From Betaproteobacteria bacterium (GTDB lineage Bacteria; Pseudomonadota; Gammaproteobacteria; Burkholderiales; Usitatibacteraceae), in contig JAEUMY010000020.1 of assembly GCA_016791265.1 (NCBI GenBank), positions 62,001 through 126,000 of the forward strand: a DNA stretch of 64,000 nucleotides, written 5' to 3'. Positions 43,174 through 50,116 of the stretch are shown here, piece after piece. The first letter of the stretch is position 1. Each line of letters starts with the position of its first letter. The notes under the pieces were generated by a model. That model had not been told where the DNA came from. It was given only the letters and a program-made list of their open reading frames with translations, and made no database searches. The position numbers and the translations under genes are program-made.

Positions 43174-45222
43174 CTATTTCTTCGTCGCACCGGCGCCGAC
43201 GTAGCGCTTCAGCCAGGCGAAGTACTCGCCGTACCAGAGCCGCGAATTCTGCGGCTTCAGGATCCAGTGATTCTCGTCCGGGAAAAACACCAGCCGCGCA
43301 TCCACGCCCTTGGCCTTGAGCGAGTTGTAGTACGCGAGGCCCTGCGAATCCGGCACCCGGTAGTCAAGGAGGCCGTGGATCACCAAGGTTGGCGTCTGCA
43401 TGGGCTTCACCAACGCGCGCGGGTTCTGGGACTCGATCTTCTTCATGTCGTCCCAATAGAAGGCACCCAGCTCCTTCGGATGCCAGTAGTAGGCGTCGTC
43501 GGACATCATGGCCACCCAGTCGAAGCAGCCGGCGTGGCACACGTAGGCCTTGTAGCGATCGCCGCCAGAGGATTTGTCGTAACCGGCCCCACCGGGTTTT
43601 CCATTCCGGCTGTTCATCCACGCCACCATGAAGCCGCCATAGCTGCCACCGGTGGCGGCGAGGCGGTTCTTGTCGATGTAGCCCTGCTTCAGCATGAAGT
43701 CGGTGCCGGCCTCGACATCGGCATGCTCGCGCCGTCCCCAGTCTTCATTGATGGATTCGTTCCAGTCCTGGCCGAAGCTGGAAGAGCCGTGATAGTTCAC
43801 GCACACGACCACATAGCCCTGCGCGGCGAAAGTGTGGTTGTTCCAGCGGAAGTGGAAGTTGTCGCCCCAGCAGGAATGCGGGCCGCCGTGGACGTTGTGA
43901 ACCAGCGGCCATTTCTTCTTCGGGTCGAAGTCCGGCGGGTAGATGGCCCACATCTGCGTGCTGTCGCCGTCGAAGCCGGCGATGTTGAACTCCTCCACCG
44001 CGCCCAGCTTGATGCCGGCCATGATCGGACCGTTGAAATCCTCGACTGCGGTTTCGGCGCCAGTGACCAGATCGGTTGCGAATATTCGCGGGGGCGTGGA
44101 CATGTTGTTGCGCACGAACACGGCGTGCTCGCCCGCCACAGCGAAGTCGGTGACGGTGCCGCCCTGGCCGATGATCTCGGGCGTCTTCGCGTCCAACGCG
44201 AAGCGGAAGAGATGCGTGCGCGCCGTGTCCTCGGCGGTGAACCACACCGACTGGCTGTCTTCAGCCCACTTCAGTGGCGCGTTGACGCCGCGATCCCACT
44301 TGGCGGAGTGAATGCTGATCTTGCCGGTCTTGCGCTCGATGAGGGTCAGCTTGTCTTGGGCGATGTAGCTCTTCCGCAGATTGTTGGTGATGCAGGCGAT
44401 CCACTTTCCGTCCGGCGAGTACACCGGGTGCTCGTGGTTGAGCGGCGACTTTCCGGTGAGCGTCTTGAACTTGCCGCTCTTCAAGTCCAGCGTGACCAGA
44501 TGGTGCTCATGATCGAAGCGCTTTTCCTCGGCGGGATCGAAGCTGAAAACAATTTCCTTTCCATCCGGCGACAGGTCGTAGTAGTAGCCCGCCGTATCGG
44601 CCTGCTTCAACTCGTACTTCGTGCCCTCGAACAAGTCTTTGCACTTGCCGGACGCGAAATCGATGGTGATGACATGCGGCACGCGGCCGTCGGACAGCCA
44701 ATGATCCCAATAGCGGTACGCAGCATGTTCGACCACGTGGGCCTTCACCTTGGAATCGTTGTGCGCCTTCAGCTTCTCGGCCTGCTTCTTCTCGCCTTTG
44801 AGATCGGGCCAGACCCAGGTGATGGCCGCCAGCTTCTTCGAATCCGGAAACCACTTGATGCCGGCCACGCCGGTGGCGAGCGAGGTCACGCGACGCGCTT
44901 CGCCGCCGTCCGGCGCGATGACATAGAGCTGCGGCTCGTCGTCCTTCTTGCCGCCTTCCGTCCGCTTGGCCACGAATGCGATCCACCTGCCGTCCGGCGA
45001 CCAGGCGGGCTCGCCATCTTTCTCGCCACAAGTGGTGAGCTGGCGCGGCTCGCCGCCGAACGTGGACAAGAGCCACAGCGATGACTGGGCCTTGTTCTCG
45101 CCCATGTCGTAGGCGGTGACCGAGGCCGCCGCTTGCGAACCGTCCGGCGACAGCGTGAGGCCGCCTTGACGCTTCATTTTCCAGAGATGTTCGACGGTGA
45201 GACGACTGTTCTTCTTGGCCAT
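43174..45222 (-). CDS. S9 family (prolyl oligopeptidase-type) serine peptidase
   Basis: 682 residues. The N-terminal two-thirds is a beta-propeller (LTLSPDGSQAAASVTAYDMG, WSPDGRWIAFVAKR). The C-terminal alpha/beta-hydrolase has the triad: nucleophile in GGSYGGFMVAWM, Asp in VIHGLLDYRVP and His in PDENHWILKP. It is an acylaminoacyl/dipeptidyl peptidase type enzyme; no signal peptide. The palindrome at 44078 encodes PRIFAT in the propeller. A 671-residue plus-strand ORF opposite it is a shadow. Confidence 0.93.
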   Translation of the reverse strand: MAKKNSRLTVEHLWKMKRQGGLTLSPDGSQAAASVTAYDMGENKAQSSLWLLSTFGGEPRQLTTCGEKDGEPAWSPDGRWIAFVAKRTEGGKKDDEPQLYVIAPDGGEARRVTSLATGVAGIKWFPDSKKLAAITWVWPDLKGEKKQAEKLKAHNDSKVKAHVVEHAAYRYWDHWLSDGRVPHVITIDFASGKCKDLFEGTKYELKQADTAGYYYDLSPDGKEIVFSFDPAEEKRFDHEHHLVTLDLKSGKFKTLTGKSPLNHEHPVYSPDGKWIACITNNLRKSYIAQDKLTLIERKTGKISIHSAKWDRGVNAPLKWAEDSQSVWFTAEDTARTHLFRFALDAKTPEIIGQGGTVTDFAVAGEHAVFVRNNMSTPPRIFATDLVTGAETAVEDFNGPIMAGIKLGAVEEFNIAGFDGDSTQMWAIYPPDFDPKKKWPLVHNVHGGPHSCWGDNFHFRWNNHTFAAQGYVVVCVNYHGSSSFGQDWNESINEDWGRREHADVEAGTDFMLKQGYIDKNRLAATGGSYGGFMVAWMNSRNGKPGGAGYDKSSGGDRYKAYVCHAGCFDWVAMMSDDAYYWHPKELGAFYWDDMKKIESQNPRALVKPMQTPTLVIHGLLDYRVPDSQGLAYYNSLKAKGVDARLVFFPDENHWILKPQNSRLWYGEYFAWLKRYVGAGATKK
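44078..44089. repeat. Iterated palindrome, copy 20
   Basis: In the S9 peptidase gene, RIFA frame (PPRIFATDL). Confidence 0.95.
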
Positions 45223-45293
45223 GTGGGAAAGGAGTGAAGGACGAAAGGGCGCATTGTAGCCGGGCCGCAAGGGCCGCCGCCGGTTGCTCGCCG

Positions 45294-45320
45294 CGTCACA
45301 TTCGTGTCACCGCTTTGTCA
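45294..45320 (+). promoter_or_regulatory. Pho box upstream of phoX
   Basis: Three half-sites CGTCA (45294), TGTCA (45305) and TGTCA (45316) at an exact 11-base period, the spacing of PhoB direct repeats. They end 68 bases before the phoX ATG. Confidence 0.82.
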
Positions 45321-45388
45321 TGGGCGCTGTCTACAGTCTCGCCATTCCGCTAAACCTCATCCACCCAGGACAGACAGGACCCGCAGCC

Positions 45389-47581
45389 ATGACGCACGCG
45401 CGCACCGACACGCCCATCGAGATCGAAGACATCGGCACCAACTCATCCAGCAACGAAGAATTCAGCCATGTGCTGCAAGCGCGGATGTCACGCCGCAGTT
45501 TGCTCAAGGGCGGTTTCGGACTCGCCGCCAGCAGCTTCATGGGCACCGGACTCCTGGCTTGCGCGGACGTCGATACGATCGAAACCCCCAAGACGCTGCA
45601 ACTCAATTTCACCGCAGTGCCCAAGGGCACCGCCGATGTCGTCGCGGTGCCATCCGGCTACAGCTCGTCCGTCCTCTATCGCCTGGGGGATCCGATTGCC
45701 GCAGGCGTCCCCGCTTACCGCAATGACGGCACCGATGCCGCAGCCAGCTATGCCCAGCGTGCGGGCGACCACCACGATGGCATGCATTACTTTGGCGTGT
45801 CGGCAACCGGGACCTACAGCCTGACCGCCAGCGATCGCGGTCTCTTGGTCATGAACCATGAAGCCATCAGCCCACTCTTCCTGCATCCGACGGGACCGAC
45901 CATCGTCAACAACGCGCGCACCGTGCCCGATGAAGTGTTGAAAGAAATGTATGTGCATGGCATCTCGGTGATCGAGGTGAATCGTGCCGCCAACGGCGCG
46001 TGGTCCTACAAGCAGGACTCCGCCTTCAATCGCCGCGTACACACGCTGACCGACACCATCCTTTCCGGTCCGGCCGCGCGCACGCTCTACATGATCACCA
46101 AGTATTCACCGGATGGCTCGCGCACCCGGGGCACGATCAACAACTGCGCCAACGGCTACACCCCCTGGGGCACCTACCTCGGCTGCGAGGAGAACTACGC
46201 GGGCTACTTCCGCCGCGTGACCGCCACCGACAACGCCAATCGCACGCCCAAGGAGCTGACCTCCTTCGCACGAAACGGCATCGCCGGCAACGGCCGGGAA
46301 CTCTGGGCCACGGTGGCGGGCAGCGATCCGGACGGACTCTACGCACGCTGGAACACCATGAAGCTGGGTGCATCCGCCGACGGCAGCGATGACTATCGCA
46401 ACGTGGCGAACACCTACGGCTGGAATGTGGAAGTGGACCCGTTCAATGCGACCTCCACACCGAAGAAGCGCACCGCCATGGGCCGCTTCGCGCATGAAGG
46501 CGCGTGGCTGGGTCCGATACGCGCCGGCCAGCCGCTGGTGTTCTACATGGGCGACGACTCGCGCGGCGAGTATGTCTACAAGTACGTCACCAATGCCAAC
46601 TGGGACCCGGCGGACGCGACGCGCGGGCTGGCTGCGGGCGACAAGTACCTGGATGACGGCAAGCTGTACGTGGCGCGCTTCAATGCGGATGGCACGGGCC
46701 AGTGGGTCGAACTCCGCTTCGGCCAGAACGGCATCACGGCTGCGAACCCGGCCTATGCGTTCGCCGATCAAGCGGATGTGCTCATCAACACCCGTCTCGC
46801 CGCGGATGCCGCCGGCGCCACCAAGATGGACCGCCCGGAGTGGGGCGCGGTACACCCGACCAATGGTGATGTCTACATGACCATGACCAACAATAGCAGC
46901 ACGGTTCGCACGCTCGCGTCGACCGATGCCGCCAACCCGCGCTTCTACAACGACAAGCGCACGACCGGTCAGGATCAGCGCGGCAATCCCAACGGCCACA
47001 TCATCCGGTGGGCGGAAACCGCCGGCAACAACGCGGCCACGACCTTCAGTTGGGACATTTTCCTCTTCGCCGCGCGCGCCAGCGTGACCGACCCCAACAT
47101 CAACGTGTCGGGTCTCACCGCCGCCAACGACATGTCCAGCCCGGACGGCATCTGGTTCAGCCGATCCGGTGTGCTCTGGATCCAAACGGACGACGGTGCC
47201 TACACCGATGTGACCAACTGCATGATGCTGGCCTGCATCCCCGGGCGCGTGGGCGACGGCACCACCAAGACCATCGTCAACACCGATGGCGCCGCCACCA
47301 AGTCAGTCACGACCAAGGTCGGTGCGCAGATGACGGAGGCCAATCTGCGTCGCTTCCTGGTCGGCCCGAAGGATTGCGAAATCACCGGCATTGCCGAGAC
47401 CCCGGACGGCAAGACCATTTTTGTCAACATCCAGCACCCGGGCGAGGACACCTCCAGCGCCAATTTCCTCGCCGGCAACCACAACAGCAACTGGCCGGGT
47501 GGCGCGGGCTCGCGCCCCCGCTCCGCCACCATCGTCATCACCAGGAACGACGGCGGCGAAGTCGGCGCCAGCCTGGTCTGA
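45389..47581 (+). CDS. phoX: PhoX-family alkaline phosphatase (Tat-exported)
   Basis: 730 residues. The long N-terminal leader before the twin-arginine signal (MSRRSLLKGGFGLAASSFMG, then TGLLA) is typical of PhoX. The catalytic domain includes NHEAISPLF, the metal-site LGCEENYAGYF, AHEGAWLGP and YMGDDSRGEYVYK. PhoX uses Ca/Fe cofactors and releases phosphate from organic esters in the periplasm. An 11-bp-periodic Pho box upstream supports phosphate-starvation control. An intrinsic terminator follows at 47625. Confidence 0.93.
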   Translation: MTHARTDTPIEIEDIGTNSSSNEEFSHVLQARMSRRSLLKGGFGLAASSFMGTGLLACADVDTIETPKTLQLNFTAVPKGTADVVAVPSGYSSSVLYRLGDPIAAGVPAYRNDGTDAAASYAQRAGDHHDGMHYFGVSATGTYSLTASDRGLLVMNHEAISPLFLHPTGPTIVNNARTVPDEVLKEMYVHGISVIEVNRAANGAWSYKQDSAFNRRVHTLTDTILSGPAARTLYMITKYSPDGSRTRGTINNCANGYTPWGTYLGCEENYAGYFRRVTATDNANRTPKELTSFARNGIAGNGRELWATVAGSDPDGLYARWNTMKLGASADGSDDYRNVANTYGWNVEVDPFNATSTPKKRTAMGRFAHEGAWLGPIRAGQPLVFYMGDDSRGEYVYKYVTNANWDPADATRGLAAGDKYLDDGKLYVARFNADGTGQWVELRFGQNGITAANPAYAFADQADVLINTRLAADAAGATKMDRPEWGAVHPTNGDVYMTMTNNSSTVRTLASTDAANPRFYNDKRTTGQDQRGNPNGHIIRWAETAGNNAATTFSWDIFLFAARASVTDPNINVSGLTAANDMSSPDGIWFSRSGVLWIQTDDGAYTDVTNCMMLACIPGRVGDGTTKTIVNTDGAATKSVTTKVGAQMTEANLRRFLVGPKDCEITGIAETPDGKTIFVNIQHPGEDTSSANFLAGNHNSNWPGGAGSRPRSATIVITRNDGGEVGASLV

Positions 47582-47610
47582 GCGCAGGCCGCCACAAGGA
47601 CTTTCGACCG

Positions 47611-48279
47611 TTGAACCCCCTCCTGGCCCGTGCAAGCGGGCCTCTTTTTTTCTCCTGCGCCCTGCTGTTCGCTGAAAGCGCTGGCGCGCAAGATGCGGCA
47701 AGAGGTCGCGCACTCTACGTTGACAATTGCGCGCGCTGCCACGCTGATCCACCCGGGTCCGGTTTCGTGGACCCACGCGTGCGTACTTCCGACGAGATTC
47801 TCGCCACCATTCAACGCGTCTCGCCAATGCGGTTTCTCGGCGGCGCGATCATGGCACAGGAGGCACGCGACCTCGCGGCGTACTTCAACGAATCGCTGGG
47901 ACCGCCCACGAATCGGCCGGACTACAACGTGGGCGATTTCTGGTGGGACCAGAAGAATGGCGGTTCGAGCGTCAATCTGCGCCAGTTTTCCAGCCGCAAT
48001 CAATTGGCCGGTATCTGGTACACGTTTGATGCGGCGGGCGCCCCGGTGTGGTTCCTGTTCAATGGCGGGAGCTGGAGCGGCCCGTCGATCTACACCGCCC
48101 CGCTCTATCGCGCGCGCGGCACGCCTTTCACGCTGGCCATCGACACGTCCTCGTACGGCTTGACCGAGGTCGGCACCGCCGCGCTGGTGTTTTCAGATCG
48201 CGCGAATGTCGATTTCACGTTCACCGTGAACGGCCAGCGCACGCTCGCGAAGATGGTCCGGTTTCCGTTTCCGAATTGA
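47611..48279 (+). CDS. Exported c-type cytochrome with C-terminal secreted-protein domain
   Basis: 222 residues using a TTG start at 47611 with AAGGA upstream. The signal peptide is PLFFSCALLFAESAGA. A single heme motif CARCH lies near residue 40, followed by a short cytochrome c fold. Residues about 105-222 are a beta-rich domain (QLAGIWYTFDAAGAPVWFLF, then LVFSDRANVDFTF) common in exported proteobacterial proteins. The phoX terminator hairpin overlaps the signal-peptide codons. Start choice is the weak point. Confidence 0.75.
   Translation: MNPLLARASGPLFFSCALLFAESAGAQDAARGRALYVDNCARCHADPPGSGFVDPRVRTSDEILATIQRVSPMRFLGGAIMAQEARDLAAYFNESLGPPTNRPDYNVGDFWWDQKNGGSSVNLRQFSSRNQLAGIWYTFDAAGAPVWFLFNGGSWSGPSIYTAPLYRARGTPFTLAIDTSSYGLTEVGTAALVFSDRANVDFTFTVNGQRTLAKMVRFPFPN
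47625..47651 (+). terminator. Intrinsic terminator after phoX, inside the cytochrome signal-peptide codons
   Basis: Stem GGCCCG / CGGGCC with loop TGCAAG, followed by TCTTTTTTT. It is 44 bases past the phoX stop and 14 bases inside the only plausible start of the cytochrome gene. Confidence 0.82.
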
Positions 48280-48295
48280 TGCGCGGCAAGCCTTC

Positions 48296-48307
48296 GCGAA
48301 TATTCGC
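48296..48307. repeat. Iterated palindrome, copy 21
   Basis: Between convergent genes, first of a pair with 18-base spacing. Confidence 0.95.
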
Positions 48308-48313
48308 TCCAAG

Positions 48314-48325
48314 GCGAATATTCGC
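48314..48325. repeat. Iterated palindrome, copy 22
   Basis: Second of the 18-base pair, 14 bases before the stop of the eight-cysteine gene. Confidence 0.95.
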
Positions 48326-48338
48326 GGCGCGCGGACGC

Positions 48339-48689
48339 TCAATGCCCCATCGGACTTGAACCCGCCTCCTTGCGCACGCAGCGCATGAACTCGCGGCCGG
48401 CCTGCGGCTCGCATATCTTGAAGGCGGCAATCTCCTTCTCGCACTTCGCCTTCTCTTCACCCGTCTGCTTGCCGCAATCAAGCGGATTGGCGAGCAGGAA
48501 CGCGCGGTCGCACACGAAGTGTTCCTCGCTCTTCAGCACGCCGCACTTGTCGAACATCTTCTGGTGCCGTTCGCATCGGGCCTTCTCGACACCCGACTTT
48601 TCGTCGCAGCTGCCGACATGCGCGGCGGCATGGGAAGGCAACAGGGACAGCAACATCAGCACGATCGCGGCGATGACAATGCGGGACAT
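48339..48689 (-). CDS. Small exported eight-cysteine protein
   Basis: 116 residues from ATG 48689. The signal peptide (IVIAAIVLMLLSLLPSHAAA) is followed by an acidic/lysine-rich helical domain. It has eight Cys in regular spacing: VGSC, ARC, FDKC, FVC, LDC, AKC, KIC, MRC. No CxxCH heme motif, so a disulfide helical hairpin fold is likely. A palindrome copy lies 18 bases upstream of the start. No family assigned. Confidence 0.7.
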   Translation of the reverse strand: MSRIVIAAIVLMLLSLLPSHAAAHVGSCDEKSGVEKARCERHQKMFDKCGVLKSEEHFVCDRAFLLANPLDCGKQTGEEKAKCEKEIAAFKICEPQAGREFMRCVRKEAGSSPMGH

Positions 48690-48706
48690 GGTGGCTCCAG
48701 GCGTTT

Positions 48707-48718
48707 GCGAATATTCGC
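48707..48718. repeat. Iterated palindrome, copy 23
   Basis: In the leader of the eight-cysteine gene, 18 bases before its ATG. Confidence 0.95.
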
Positions 48719-48747
48719 AATGGTAAGTCACGAGCACCCAAGCGCGC

Positions 48748-49434
48748 TCAACTCAGCCGGAATTCAATCGGCACCTCGACCCACATGCTCTCGGGCACGC
48801 CGTTTCGCTTGCCGGGTACGAACCTCCAGCGCTGCACGGTCGCGAGCGCCGCATCATCCAAACGGCTGAAGCCGCTGCCGCGCTTGAGCTCGATTTGGGT
48901 CGGCAGCCCTTGCGCATCCACCCTCACGTGGAGCAACACCTTGCCCTGCTCCATCAGACGCCTGCTCACCGGCGGATAGGTGGGCGCGGGGTTGATCAGA
49001 TAGTCCGCCGCAGACAGAGGCAGCTCGATTTTCGGGGCGGCCGAGAAGGTGTCGGGCGCGGTGATCGCCGCGGCCGGTGGCGGCGCGGCAGGTGGCTCGG
49101 GAGGCGGCATCGGCCAACTGACACTGGCGACCACCGGCGCGTCCGGCGCCACACTCCGCAGCTTGGGCGGCTCGATCTGTCTCGGTTTCGGCGTCTTCTG
49201 GGAAAGGGGTTCCGGCGACGTCACAAGCTCCGTCTGCGGCGCGACCATCTGCACGCTCACCGGCACGACAAGGATTGGCATGGTCGCGATCGCCGTGTAC
49301 CAGAGCAACGCGAAAACAATCCAGTGCGCGCCCGCGACCACCGCCAGGCGGACCAGGCGCCACTTGCGCGGTGCCTCCCAACCCGACCCACGCGAGCTCA
49401 GCACCCGGTGAACCCACCCCGCATCGCCGCTCAT
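48748..49434 (-). CDS. tonB: TonB energy-transducing protein
   Basis: 228 residues. One N-terminal membrane span (LVRLAVVAGAHWIVFALLWY) and a proline-rich periplasmic linker (PPPEPPAAPPPAAA) precede the C-terminal TonB domain: PTYPPVSRRLMEQGKVLLHV, then GSGFSRLDDAALATVQRW. It transmits proton-motive energy to the outer-membrane receptor encoded upstream in the same operon. The ATG overlaps the hydroxylase stop (ATGA). No exbBD genes in the window. Confidence 0.9.
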   Translation of the reverse strand: MSGDAGWVHRVLSSRGSGWEAPRKWRLVRLAVVAGAHWIVFALLWYTAIATMPILVVPVSVQMVAPQTELVTSPEPLSQKTPKPRQIEPPKLRSVAPDAPVVASVSWPMPPPEPPAAPPPAAAITAPDTFSAAPKIELPLSAADYLINPAPTYPPVSRRLMEQGKVLLHVRVDAQGLPTQIELKRGSGFSRLDDAALATVQRWRFVPGKRNGVPESMWVEVPIEFRLS

Positions 49435-50114
49435 GTGTCGGCCCACATGCGCAGCAGGTTGTGATACGTCCCTGTCAGCGCGACGCTGTGCGAGTTGTCG
49501 CCGTGCTCGTTGCGAAGCGCGACGATGGTGCGATCCAATTCGTACAGCATCCGCCGTTGCCCGGAGTCGCGCACCATGCTTTCGATCCACATGAAGCAGG
49601 CGAGCCGCGAGCCGCGTGTCACCGGCGCGACCTCATGCACCGTCGTGCCGGGATAGATGATGGCGTCGCCCGCCTTCAGCTTGACCGCGCGAGCGCCACC
49701 CGGCTCGTGCATGATGAGTTCACCGCCGTCGTAGCTCGCGGGATCAGCCAGAAACAACGTGCAGGAGATGTCAGTGCGCACGCGGAGTCCGGTGTGCGGC
49801 GCGAAGCGGATGGCGTTGTCCACATGCGCGCCGAAGTGATTGCTGTCACCCTGATAGCGATTCACCCGCGGCGAAAACACGCGCTTGGGCAAGGTCGCGC
49901 TGAAAAACACGGGATGCCGATCCAACGCTCCCAGCACGATCTGGCGAATGGCGCGCATGGCCTCGGACTCGTGCCGCAATTGCTCGTTGTTCTTGAGCAG
50001 CGCCGCTTGCGCGCCCGCCGTCTCGCGCCCCGCTTCCCACTCCGCGCCATCGACGAGCTTGCGAATATTCGCAAGCTCGTCCGCGGTCAGCACGTTCTCG
50101 ACGGGCAGCATCAT
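49431..50114 (-). CDS. piuC: PiuC/YbiX-type Fe(II)/2-oxoglutarate hydroxylase
   Basis: 227 residues (ATG at 50114 or 50111). The 2OG-Fe(II) facial triad is visible: HVD in HFGAHVDNAI, and His in TTVHEVAPVTRGSRLACF, with the 2OG-binding Arg in the same stretch. This family is always linked to catecholate siderophore receptors, as here: the receptor stop is two bases upstream. The palindrome at 50061 encodes DELANIRKLV. Confidence 0.9.
   Translation of the reverse strand: MMLPVENVLTADELANIRKLVDGAEWEAGRETAGAQAALLKNNEQLRHESEAMRAIRQIVLGALDRHPVFFSATLPKRVFSPRVNRYQGDSNHFGAHVDNAIRFAPHTGLRVRTDISCTLFLADPASYDGGELIMHEPGGARAVKLKAGDAIIYPGTTVHEVAPVTRGSRLACFMWIESMVRDSGQRRMLYELDRTIVALRNEHGDNSHSVALTGTYHNLLRMWADT
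50061..50072. repeat. Iterated palindrome, copy 24
   Basis: In piuC, ANIR frame (ELANIRKLV); flanks extend the dyad to CTTGCGAATATTCGCAAG. Confidence 0.95.
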
Positions 50115-50116
50115 GA

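Noticed and set aside
43069..45084. 671-residue plus-strand ORF
   Set aside because: It lies antisense to the S9 peptidase, whose catalytic motifs and length are normal. Low-complexity composition marks it as a high-GC shadow.
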